This document shows, piece after piece, positions 11,326 to 21,613 of a stretch of 64,000 nucleotides of DNA. The position numbers and the translations under genes were made by a program. Numbering within the stretch: position 1 is the first letter of the stretch; every line of letters starts with the position of its first letter. The DNA is taken from NCBI GenBank assembly GCA_010093685.1, contig MU006221.1, forward strand, positions 1,664,152-1,728,151. The letters run 5' to 3'. Under the pieces are notes generated by a model, which saw nothing but the letters and a program-made list of their open reading frames with translations, was not told where the DNA came from and searched no databases. The stretch comes from Ophiobolus disseminans (Eukaryota > Ascomycota > Dothideomycetes > Pleosporales > Phaeosphaeriaceae).

Positions 11326-11884
11326 GCTCATACTCTAACTGCGCCGCAGTTCCCTGGAGAACTGCTGGCCGGGTTGTCAGACCCACAAAGAAAGAGCTGA
11401 CTGCAGCCCGCCAGGCAGGACACCTAGCCTACCTCCAGGAAAGCCTCTAAGCCAACGCTTCCAAAGGTAGCGGAGATAGAGCGGCACCAGACCACTCTCG
11501 ACCCGCAACCGCAGACGCACCCACTGAGGTCCCAACACAAGCACCAGCTAAGAGAACCCGAACCCGAGCAACCTCCACCTCTATTGCTGGGCCCACTCTA
11601 GGACTAGCCAAAAGGCCTACACGCAATACCCACAAAACAACAAGCCTTAACCTGCGCTATCTCTCACAGCAGAGCATCACCCGCAAACCAGACCACACTA
11701 GTTCGTCGTTAGAAATGACGGACGTTGAAATGAGCGAGTCCTCGTCTGCATAATAGGACAACACCTACATAACACCAGCGGTAATCAGCCGCACATACTA
11801 GCCTAAGGTATACTTATTGCCTAGGCCAACGTTGCTAGGAGTTCACCTAGCCACATCACAATCTTGCAACTTGCATAGGAAACA

Positions 11885-14800
11885 AAGGTAGACGTTGTAT
11901 GCGTCTAAGAACCTTTTACCTGCTTGGACTCCAAAACCTCAACACACCCTGGATACAACTTGCATGCCCTAGTGACTAAATAGGGCCACAATAACCCTGA
12001 AACTAGAAAAGCACTCCGCCTACGGGTTATGACCTATGTCCGCAAAGACCATAGACTTGAGTCTGAAGTCATCTTCCCAAGAATTAACCGAGACCTGCTC
12101 TGGGTTAAGGTGAATGGCTACTCAATTCTCAACGCCTACCGCCAACCCGCTAGTACTGGAGTCTTACAATACATCACTAACTGTACTCCCCTACTCTTAT
12201 CTATTGTAGGAGGCGACTGGAATGCCCGCTACCCAGCCTTTGAGCCTGGCACAGACTCCCGCAATGGGGGCATTGAACTAAACTAGTAGTCTATTGACAA
12301 CAACATAAGCTTCATTAGAGAGCCTAGCAAAGCCACGCACTGGGCTGGGCATGTCCTAGACCTTACCTTCTCGAATATCCCCTTTGCTACAACTAAAATA
12401 GTAGAGGACCTACACTGTAGCTCTAACTACTTTACCTTACTCACTACAATCCCCGCTAGAGGGCGCTAACCTCTAGATTAATTCCACTACAGAGTGCCAA
12501 CAAGATGCCTGCACTAGTTTAACGCTCTAGTTGAGCTACATCTCCAAGCACACCCAATTAGGCCTATCAACACTGAAGCGGACATTAAGTCATCTATTGC
12601 TAGCTTGGAAAAAGCCCTGTGGGCTGCACTCAAGGGCGCTGGCACACTAGACAGAGCAAAAGGTCACTCAGCACTATGGTGGACAGAAGATTGCGTAGAA
12701 GCCTACAGCCAGCACCGGGCTGCTAGGAACTCAGCAGAACTAGGGACAGTCCCAACCGAAACCAGGGAGTTCCTTGCTGTTGTCCGGAAAGCGAAGAAGG
12801 AATACTGGGCAAACCGGATCAACAATATCACTACGGATGAGGAGTTATATAGCCTGCTAGGCTGGCACAAACTTACCCTAGGACAGCAGGACATCCCACT
12901 TATTGTGAACAACCAAACTATCTCAGACCCACTAGAAAAGGCCGAAGCCCTGCGGGTAGAAATCCTAGACCGGTTCAGCGCTGAGGACGACCTGCTAGAG
13001 CCAGTATGGCCCACCGAAACACCGGCGGGTACACTGCCATGGGACACTCACATCCCTATAGAGGAAGTCGAGAGAAGCACTATTAGGGTGTCCAGCACCT
13101 CGCTAGGCACCGATCGAATCACCGTCCAGCTTCTTAAGACCTGCTAGGCTCAGGTTAGGACCTATATCCGCTCCATCTTTCAGAAGTGCCTAGAGCTCTG
13201 CTACTTCCCCACAGCCTGGAAAACGGCCGAAGTTGCCATGATACTAAAGGTCGGTAAGAAGGACCGCACCTCCCCTAGATCCATGCGCCTAATAGCCCTC
13301 CTATCTTGCCTAGGCAAAGGACTTGAACGGGTTGTAGCAAGACGGCTGGCCTAGACCGCAATGACGCATGAGATACTCAGCCCCCAGCATGTAGGCGCGC
13401 TCCCAAAACGCTCTGCGATGGACCTGCTAGCCTCCTTCACACATGATACACAAAGAGCTTGGGCACTAGGCAAGAAGGTAACTATGGTTACCATGGACGT
13501 TCAAGGAGCCTTTGACGCACTCCTTAAGAACCGGCTACTCGACCGCATGGCAAAGCAGGGCTGGCCAGACCTAGTGCTTAAATTTGTCAACAGTTTCCTC
13601 ACAGATCGGAAGGTTAGAGTTAGATTAGGCAAGGCAACTACCCAGCGCTACACCGTTGCCTGCGGAACACCCCAAGGATCACTACTGTCCCCAGTCCTCT
13701 ACACACTATACCTAGCAGAGCTTCTAAACTAGGACACAACCCGCCGCTTCGGGTATGCTGACGACGTCTGCCTATACCGGGCCTCGAACTCTCTAGATGA
13801 AAACGTTCGCCTGCTAGCAGAAGATATCAGAGCTGTCAACGAGTGGGGTGCAGCAAACAAGGTTGCCTTTGCACCAGAAAAATTGGAAATGATGCACCTC
13901 ACTAAGCAATAGGATAACTATTCCCCGCCCTGCGTTGTGGACAATACCCTCACTATCACACTAATCACGGATCAGGACGACGGAGTACAGCCCGCCTGCC
14001 GATGGCTTAGGGTCTGGTTTGATCGAAAGCTCAACTTCAAAAGACACGTTGAAACAAGAGCAGCGACAGCCCGCAAAGTCGCCTATCACATCCGCAGCCT
14101 TGCCAACACAGTCTATAGCCCCCCAGCCTTAGCCCTTCGCAAAGCTGTCACTACCTGTATAATGCCATGCCTCCTCTACGGAGCAGAAGCATGGTTTGAA
14201 GGCCGCACTAAGAACCCTCTAACCAATCGATCAGATCAACCACCCATAGTTAGCACTAGGATTAGCTAGCACCTTAAAGCCCTCAACCAGACACTCACTA
14301 TCGCGGCCCGCGCTATCCTCCCTGCTTGGAAAACCTATCCAGGATGGGCACTCTTTCGAGACGCTGGTTTACCATCAGCACTCATTATGCTAGAAGAAGC
14401 AAAGCTAAGATTTGCTCTGCATCTGCAAGTAGTCGATAAGAACCACCCACTTACAGCTAGGATCAAGATCCCAGTGATACAGAGGGGCAGGGGGGCTGGA
14501 GGCTTGCAGAAGCCACACTCCAAAGTCCAGCGACTTGGGATAATCCTTCCTACTATTCCCAGACACACCCTTATAGCGCCGCACTACTCTCTAGGCTGCC
14601 GCACGGATCCAACAAACGGCATAGCCAAGGCTAAGGCCGCTAAATTATTCACAAAGTGGTGGGATACCCTTACTTACTACGACATCACTATCTTCTCTGA
14701 TGGATCAGAACAACGCACTGACGGCAAACGCTTTGTCACCTATGGCTATGCCATATACCAGGCCTAGACCCAGATTGCCACAGGGAGGGGTTCGCTCAAT

Positions 14801-15577
14801 CCCCAATCCCATGTGTTCGATGCCGAAGCAGTGGGTGCATGGAGAGGTCTCTAGCACGCTATCAGACTAGCCCCCTATGGCCACCGCAGGCTATGGATGT
14901 GCATTGACTCAATGTCAGTTATCTGGGGTATACGGGGCACCGCCCCCACATCGTCACAATGGGCATTCCTTGAGTGCTAGACAGCAATGACAATCTTCGA
15001 CATACAAGTACGCTGGTCACTAGGCCACACCGGTATCATTGGGAATGAGGCAGCAGACCGCCTTGCCAATGCCGAAGCCAAGGCACCCAGCCAGCCCTAC
15101 GGCATAGCCGCGGAACCGACAGCATCAGGGGTACGCTCAGTTGCTAAGTCCTTACTCAACGCTGCCAGGCAGCGCTGGTGGGACCAAACACGGACCTAAA
15201 TGTCGGCCTGGTACCGGCAATGGGAACTACCCTATCAAACTACAAAGACACTAATTGAACTGACGCTTCCGCGCCCTGTTCTCGCGCATATGCTGGCTAT
15301 CCGGTCACGGCATGGGGACTTTGCATGGTACCACATCAAATTCAGACACGACACAGCTGAATTGAACTGCTCTTGCGGGCGACTCAAAACACCTGAGCAT
15401 ATGCTCTTCTGCAAAAAGACGAGACGTTCTTTTAGCAGGTGGCCGCTCTGACCCTCCAGCCCCCTAAGCAATATGAAAGAGGCCGTCAGGTACCTCAAGG
15501 CTCTACTCGATGAGCCTGAACACTTCGAGGCACTCTTGGAGCTCACCAAGTACTTCACATCAATCTGCCGGCGATAG
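11885..15577 (+). pseudogene. LINE ORF2 remnant: endonuclease, reverse transcriptase, RNase H
   Basis: One reading frame, with no frameshift, spans the whole region. Endonuclease remains: VVCV-stop-EPFTCL and VGGDWNARYPAFEPGTDS. Reverse transcriptase: GALPKRSAMDLLASFTHD, MVTMDVQGAFDALLKNRLLD, ACGTPQGSLLSPVLY and FGYADDVCLY (catalytic YADD). RNase H: ITIFSDGSEQRTDGK and WSLGHTGIIGNEAADRLA. A C-terminal EALLELTKYF segment follows. Internal stops: TAG at 11981, 12284, 12287, 12515, 13145, 13352, 13730, 13910, 14267, 14765, 14852, 14978; TAA at 11906, 12467, 12479, 15197; TGA at 15449. Several TAGs sit where relatives have Trp (RLA-W-TA) or Gln. Confidence 0.9.
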
Positions 15578-16292
15578 TTCCAGTCTTGGCATTACAAAAC
15601 ACAGCACTGGGCGGCCTTAGCCGCTTATGTCGATGTCATTAATTTAGTCCTGCGCCCATCCCTTCTGCAAGAAGAAACACAACATACAAGCCCTCTCCTT
15701 TATCACATTTACACCCCCTCCCCCAGCTTCAACGCTAACGCCCTAGGCCTACTGGCCCTACAACAAGAGCTCTGCTTCATTGCTTAACACATCCCCGGCC
15801 CCACAGCCCAGAACCTAGATAGAGTCCTTTCAACTGGCGGAAATCACCCTACCAGACTGCACACACTGCCAACACCCAAAGAATAGGAGCACCTGAGTAC
15901 CATACAGGGCGCTACCCGTCTTTCATGCCCCCTGGGAGGCTTTCATAGGACGTTAAACAATACATACATACATACATACCCAATACAACCTCAGTTCAAT
16001 CCTTCAATTCTTCCTGCATATGCGCTGTTTCTTCACCGCGACAGATGCATATATCCGTTGATATATGTTGTAAAACAGTCCTAGGTAGCGAGCTGAATGT
16101 CATGTTTCGATGGGACCGAGAATGCCGAGGCGTTGATCACGAGTCTGCTCCTTCATTACTGCTGTTACACAGACTTCCAACTTTGCGCAATGTGGTCATC
16201 TAGTAGAAGACTTTCTACATGTTCGGGACATGACAGGAAAGTCACATATAAGAAGAGTTGAGTGAATTGAGACTATTATGGGTACATGGCAA

Positions 16293-16732
16293 CTAGTCCG
16301 AGTTCGAACAATAATCCACATCCTCAGGGTCAATAGCAGATCGACCCGCTAACGCCTCACTTCTCCTCTGATCGTAATTCTCAAGCCATTCGTTCACTGC
16401 AGGATCATTAGCGATATGTAGCAGGACCTCGCACTGGATTGGCCAACATACAATTAGAACTCGTTCTGAGGAGCGGCTTCCGTTCATCGAGAATCAGCAT
16501 CGAAGAAGCCCCACCAGTGTTCCTGCCCCGGCTGCTCGCAAACCTCGACGATTCTTCTGAGAAGAGTTCGCATCCAGAAATCTGAGAAGCAGTAGTTGAG
16601 TATCCTGACTGACTCTTTCTTCTGGTGAGCCTTCATGATATATTTCTGAACTTGTCCTACGTTCGTGGTACAGCCGTGACCGCTCCAGTACTGTAATTTG
16701 TCCTCGGAATCCTCCGACTCCTTGTACTTCAC
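16293..16732 (-). pseudogene. Downstream part of the FW-module locus
   Basis: Coding-like sequence on the minus strand continues past the 16735 stop: a frame with NYCFSDFWMRTLLRRIVEVC and EHWWGFFDADS down to 16484, then EVLLHIANDPAVNEWLENYD ending at 16293. The second segment can be joined by an acceptor (GGCCAATCCAG) near 16440 but I found no good donor. The DFW motif matches modules upstream at 16735-18442, so these are probably exons of the same gene family. Intron structure unresolved; function unknown. Confidence 0.35.
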
Positions 16733-16734
16733 GA

Positions 16735-17380
16735 TTCAGAAATTAGCTGTGGGCTGGATAGCTTCACTTGAATTTTTGCCGTGCGGAAGGTACCGGTCGA
16801 GTCCCAAGACGTCCGCGGTGGGATATGGAGCCAATCTCAAAGCCGTGATAACTAAGTGTCAGTTAGCCCTATTTAGTTGACTAATGCTTGTAGTACTAAC
16901 GGTTGTTGCTGAACCATCCCAGGGCTGAACGAACAGGCATGCCAAACATGTCGGGTGTAGCCTCGAGTTGTTGCTCGAATTGTCTGAATAAGTCACAGGC
17001 AGTGTCCGGAGAGTCTCCAATTGTGTATGCCTGTACAGTGTAGCCTCGCTTGCAAGCTTCTTCCATTGTATACCGGATAGTAGTGCAACTCATGACCTGA
17101 ACATCAATATCAGCTACGAGAAGTTCGCCTCGACTGTTCCGGGCTTGTGCCTCGCTGCACGAGATAATCCAAAAGTTGCCGTCCGCTATTGGAGCAGATG
17201 TAGGGTACATGGGCCCTATGCGCTGCTCATGTTCCATCGAGAGCTTGCGTTCAGCAGTAACGAAGCGAATGGGATACTCCGCTGGCTTGTTGTGGGCCAA
17301 TTCTTCATCTGAAGGTAGACCCGACATATATGCCTTCCTCGGGCTGTTGGCAGGCAATGCAGCCGCATATCGGAGGTACA
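16735..17380 (-). pseudogene. Second FW module, unknown family
   Basis: Minus-strand exon begins after an acceptor (ATGCAG) at 17381 with YLRYAAALPANSPRKAYMSG, contains PIADGNFWIISCSE and GYTVQAYTIGDSPDTACDLF, and leads into a 49-bp intron with GTTAGT donor, GCTAAC branch and CTTAG acceptor near 16850-16890. The next exon ends in a TGA near 16735. No start codon of its own is visible, so it is either the 3' half of the gene upstream or a truncated tandem copy. No known family recognised. Confidence 0.4.
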
Positions 17381-17388
17381 CTGCATAA

Positions 17389-17551
17389 TGTCAGCACGGC
17401 ACCTTAGTTCACACAGTACATGTGAACTGCATCTCACGTGACTCTATTAGTCACATGCTTACTCATCTAGTTGTGTATATAATCGCTCTCCGTAGCTCCC
17501 TCAATACAACAACCTTCTCCCTCTTTTCTGCCCTGTCTCTCACATCCGACA
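17389..17551 (+). mobile_element. Solo LTR, family A (163 bp), TSD CATAA
   Basis: Begins TGTCAGCACGGCACC, ends CACATCCGACA, and is flanked by CATAA at 17384-17388 and 17552-17556. It carries the same TATA-like core as the 7101 copy. It lies in what looks like an intron of the minus-strand FW-module locus, between a GCTAAC branch motif and the ATGCAG acceptor. Confidence 0.92.
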
Positions 17552-17559
17552 CATAAATG

Positions 17560-18442
17560 TTAGCTAGCGTCCACCCCGACTCTCCACTGGGCACCAGGAA
17601 ATATCCAATATTTTGACTTCCAGTTTTCACTTATATCGACCGCGCCTTTAGACCTTGACCCAAACCATTCAGGATTGCGTTTGGAAGCCTTGAGAAACCT
17701 CTCCAAGCACGTTTCCGGGGCTTCTTTGTCCGTTGTCACGAGAGAATAACCCACAATGACATATCCCACACTGCGCATAGAAACACACCAGTTCCTTACA
17801 CGGAAAGAGTTGGTATAAGCTAGCTGGTTTCCGGGAGGAAGGAAGACTCTCCAGAAATCGGCCGCATCTGTTATCGCAACGGCATCGCATGCCGGGTTAC
17901 TTGTTCGGGGGGCTTTAGCTCTATAGTGCTTGATTTAGGCAGCCTCGTCACTGTAAGGTAGGCCTTTTGGTGCTGCATCATGCAGTGCGCCACTTTTGCG
18001 CCACTCTTCAATTTGAACATCCACTGCGACGAGGTTAATAAACTGGATTATGCGATTGTACTTGTACGAACGTACGATTTTTGCTGCCCACCATGCGCTC
18101 TCGGCGAGGATAAGCTATTGAGATACTGAAGGGAACAGCATGCTTAGAACTGAACTCCATGATGATCTTGATGCTGAATGATTTCCAATCAATCTTCAAA
18201 CCCAGTACTTCCCACATCAAGTGCTTTGCGGCTTCCTCGGCATATTGGGGAATTGTGTTCCATGCCCGTCCACTATTGAAAGCTCCACCTACTGGTGCAG
18301 AAGGGTCGTCGTACTCGATGAACCAGAAGTTGCGTGGATCATCTGGGTTGGAGACAATCTGTTGATACTGAGCGATGCCGAGTTTATTGACGGCGTCTTG
18401 CATCGTGGCGCAACCAGTCGGGGGTCTTTGGTACGGAGGCAT
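17560..18442 (-). pseudogene. First FW modules, interrupted by an in-frame TAA
   Basis: ATG at 18442 opens MPPYQRPPTG; exon 1 (18442-18076) has RNFWFIEYDDPSAPVGGAFN, a 52-bp intron (18075-18024; GTACGT donor, TTAAC branch, GTCGCAG acceptor) joins exon 2. A TAA at 17937-17935 would end a 151-residue protein, but the same frame stays open for 125 codons more with AVAITDAADFWRVFLPPGNQ and GYSLVTTDKEAPETCLERFL, which matches the 17.0-kb module. The TAA therefore looks like a nonsense mutation (CAA to TAA fits RIP). Unknown family. Confidence 0.45.
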
Positions 18443-18672
18443 GCTGGCTGTGAGGTTGCAATATTATCAGAGTGTACTATTTAGATAGCTTGAGTTTTGG
18501 CACGATATAGACGCGGAAACTGATTCTTTATACCTTCCTCTGACTCATTGTTCCGATTGCAAAGGTCGTGCATTCACATCATATCAATGCTGATGTCCGA
18601 GCTACCCTGGAGCAACAGGTGATCGCTTGATCAAGGCGTAGAGGGTGGACGCCATGGGCAAGCATAGATCCA

Positions 18673-19110
18673 TTATGTTGTATCCAGCTGCCAATGGCCT
18701 TGACATAGGCAAAGCCCAAGATATCTGGAGTAAACCCTGGCTTTACTGCGAGCCGAGCTCACCCGTGCGGAAGAGCTGAGCCCCAGTTTCGACATCTCGT
18801 TCTCGTCCATGGGTATGGTTCTCCTGCTCATATGGATCATGTGCTGCGCAAGTGTCAAACATGGGTCTCCGGCGAAGTGGTGGACGCATTGAGATATGTC
18901 CAACTTTTGGCTTGCACCGCTGTCACCTGGGCAGGGAACACTCCAACATGCCCCAACAGTTCCTTTCCTTGAATCAGTGCGGCAATGACAAGTGATTGAT
19001 CGTCGAGAGGAAGAAGACGATCCAGATTGCTCTATGGCTCTACCACCACCAGGAATCCTTTGACCATGAGTTGGTACTACAGCCAGGGTATGCACCGTTG
19101 GGAAGGACAT
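18673..19110 (-). CDS. Possible small cysteine-containing protein
   Basis: A 145-codon frame from an ATG at 19110 begins MSFPTVHTLAVVPTHG and has seven cysteines (CHC, then single Cys in GACWSVPC, QC and DPC). The open frame extends upstream to 19353 through a hydrophobic stretch FHHLLLALLPLA that would make a signal peptide, but no in-frame ATG sits at the right place. It overlaps the presumed promoter of the CYP504-like gene. Weak candidate; may be chance. Confidence 0.3.
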   Translation of the reverse strand: MSFPTVHTLAVVPTHGQRIPGGGRAIEQSGSSSSSRRSITCHCRTDSRKGTVGACWSVPCPGDSGASQKLDISQCVHHFAGDPCLTLAQHMIHMSRRTIPMDENEMSKLGLSSSARVSSARSKARVYSRYLGLCLCQGHWQLDTT

Positions 19111-19501
19111 CGCAAGTGGCAAAAGTGCGAGGAGTAAGTGATGGAAATTTCGAAGGGACGATGAAGACTGGCTAAACAACGTTGGATGTTTTAACCTACA
19201 CCACGTGCGCGGAAACGGAACCAAACCTTTGGAAGCAACACGGGCACACCAACGTTGCGCGCCTGGAAACAAGTGCTCTCTGATTGGCGCTCCTCTAACG
19301 TTAAGATTCCGCGCTGGGTCGCTAATTCCGCACTTGACGCTACTTCCCCGCAATAGCCGTCGACCACATCAAAATCCGGGGCGACAGCAGCAAATGAAAA
19401 GACATGTATAAACGAACATCAAGCCGCTTCCACTCCTGGTGGTTGTGCAGCATCGACCACTTTGACTGACGAGGTGAAATCGCCCGAAAGATCCACTCAA
19501 A

Positions 19502-21134
19502 ATGCTCCTCTCAACCGTAACCGACTCTCTGACGACCCAATTTCTCGAGCATCCTCTTCTGTCCCTTTTCGGTCTCCTGGTGTTCTTACCTCTGACGTAC
19601 ATCCTCACCAACGAATACACCCGTTACACGCGACGCATCAAAGGGTTCAATGGCCCCACCAACTGGCCCCTTGTCGGTAACATCCCCGACATCAAGTACA
19701 ACGCCGCCGAAAAGTACCGCGAGTGGAGCAAGACATTTGGCGCAGTCTACCAGATCCAACTCGGCAACGAGCCGGTCGTTGTGGTGAACAGTGCGGAGGC
19801 GGCGCGCAAGATCTTCGGCGGTAACAGTCAGGCACTGAGTTCACGGCCCGTATTCTGGACATTCCACAAAGTGCTCTCCAACACCGCTGGTACTACAATC
19901 GGAACCTCCCCTTTCAATGACTCTCTCAAGAGGAGGAGGAAGGGCGCAGCATCCGCACTCAACAAGCCCAGCATTGCGACGTACATCGACCACCTCGACC
20001 TCGAAACCAAAGACTTTGTGAAGGATGGCTTCGAGTCTGGAAAGGCCGGCACCGTCGGCGTCGACCCCATGCCTATGATTGAGCGCCTCTCCCTCTCCCT
20101 CGCACTCACGCTGAACTGGGGCACCCGCATGGGCTCCCGACATGACCCCATGTTCCACGAGATCTGCGACGTCGAAGCCGCGATATCGAAATTCCGAAGC
20201 ACGACGGGCAACCTGCAAGACTACATCCCAGTCCTGCGCTTGAATCCGCTCAGCGGCGGCACAAAGGCAGCGAAGGAGTATCGCCAGCGGAGAGATGTGT
20301 ATCTGACCAAGTTGAACAAAGATCTGGACGATAGGATGGAGAAAGGCATACACAAGCCGTGCATCCAGGCGAACATTATCCAGGACAAGGAGGCTGCACT
20401 GAACAAGGAGGAGCTGACGAGCATCAGTCTCACGATGCTGAGTGGAGGTCTGGACACAATCACGACGCTTGTGCAGTGGAGTGTCGCGCTGCTGGCCCAA
20501 CGAAAAGACATCCAGGACAAAGCCATCAAGGAGATCCGCAAGTTGTACTCGGACGAAGAGCCGCTGGCCGATGCAGACGACGACCAGAAGTGCGCATATA
20601 TCGTCGCGCTGGTGCGAGAGTGCCTGCGCTTCTACACCGTGCTCAGACTTGCGCTTCCACGGGCGACGGTGAAGGATGTAATGTACGAGGGCAAGTTGAT
20701 ACCAGCCGGAAGCACCATCTACCTCAACGCATGGGCGTGCAACATGGGTAAGCCACCTCCAATCTCCTCCCCAACCCACCCACCCACCATACTCACATAC
20801 CACAGATCCCCAAGTATGGTCCGACCCCGACACCTTCCGCCCCGAGCGCTGGCTCGAGCAGCCCGACGCGCCGCTCTTCACCTACGGCCTCGGCTACCGC
20901 ATGTGCGCCGGCTCACTGCTGGCGAACCGCGAGCTGTATCTCGTCTTCTTGCGCATGCTAAACAGCTTCGAAATCGTGCAGGACTCAGAGGTCGATGTGC
21001 ATCCTGTGCGGGGCAGCGCGGACCCGACGAGCTTGGTGACGATGTGTAGGCATTACAAGGTTGTGTTCAAGCCGCGGAATGAAGCGGCGCTGAGGGAGGC
21101 GTTGAGGGCGGCGGATGAGAGGTTGGCGGATTAG
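19502..21134 (+). CDS. Cytochrome P450, CYP504-like (phenylacetate hydroxylase type)
   Basis: Two exons, 19502-20747 and 20806-21134, joined by a 58-bp intron (GTAAGC...CACAG), give 524 residues, close to the family length. N-terminal membrane anchor at about residues 17-35. Landmarks: SGGLDTITTL in the I helix (near residue 312), ECLRFY (the ExxR motif, near 370), PERW, and the heme loop FTYGLGYRMCAGS (cysteine near 449), followed by ANRELYLVFLRML. These strongly recall CYP504 enzymes, which hydroxylate phenylacetate or 3-hydroxyphenylacetate on the way to homogentisate in the endoplasmic reticulum. No other gene of that pathway is adjacent. The subfamily is inferred from memory. Confidence 0.88.
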
Positions 21135-21613
21135 GTAAGATGTGGGCGAGGAAGGAGAAGTAGATTTGTAAATTAAGCTATAATATGTACATTGAAAGTG
21201 CCGACTATTAATATTCCGATGATGTTGAGTGGTGGCCTTGAGTGGTGTCTTAATTGATCAAGCCGGCAGTCGCAGCCGAACGGGCGGGACAAGGATGTCT
21301 TTCGTTGACGTGGGTCCTGACATGCGTTTCGAAACACCAACATGCCTTCGGTCACCGTCAATCTGTTCTTTCGGCGTTTCTATACGCCGATGCATATTCC
21401 GGTACTTTACTGTACTCCGCGAATACCTCCCAGCTGAAGACGTCACAGCACGCGAGCGTGTACCAATCTCACCCACGCATGCGATAAGAGGTCCCTTGCG
21501 CCCCATGTCCACCGCGACGTCGTACACGCAGCTCCCACTCGCACAATGATACTGCGGCCGTGCGCATGCAAGCAAGAGGCAGTTCCGCAAACGCCGGGTG
21601 GCTACAGGAGGGC
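21135..21613. other. Intergenic region, CYP504-like to GT2-like gene
   Basis: No supported gene. The following gene's frame is open back to 21566 (an alternative in-frame ATG). Confidence 0.4.

Larger units (their letters stand above)
9972..15978 (+). mobile_element. Full-length Tad1-type LINE, 6.0 kb, heavily mutated
   Basis: Flanked by the 15-bp duplication CCCAATACAACCTCA (9957-9971 and 15979-15993; 16 bp if a shared leading A is counted), which is one continuous site in the uninterrupted LTR. It carries ORF1 with zinc knuckles, then ORF2 with APE-type endonuclease, reverse transcriptase and RNase H, and ends in a (TACA)n tail. This is the order of fungal Tad1-clade non-LTR retrotransposons. 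Both ORFs are full of nonsense codons but keep their frames. The region between the ORFs (about 11326-11884) is open only in short pieces. Confidence 0.9.
9826..16043 (+). mobile_element. Solo LTR, family B, split by the LINE; TSD GATGC
   Basis: The 5' part (9826-9971, starting TGTCACGGTTTAGAG) and the 3' part (15994-16043, ending TTCACCGCGACA) together make 196 bp and align along their length with the intact inverted copy at 33171-33365 (195 bp). The 5-mer GATGC flanks the whole at 9821-9825 and 16044-16048. The LINE at 9972-15978 interrupts it, so the LTR was there first. Confidence 0.9.

Noticed and set aside
11885..15577. Reassigned or read-through TAG codons in the LINE
   Set aside because: Host genes in the same window use TAG as a splice acceptor or not at all within frames, TAA and TGA also occur in the LINE, and the TRIM LTR pair shows the same mutation outside coding sequence; RIP is simpler.
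19502..21134. CYP504-like gene as part of a secondary-metabolite cluster
   Set aside because: No polyketide, peptide or terpene synthase lies near; neighbours are housekeeping or unrelated genes.
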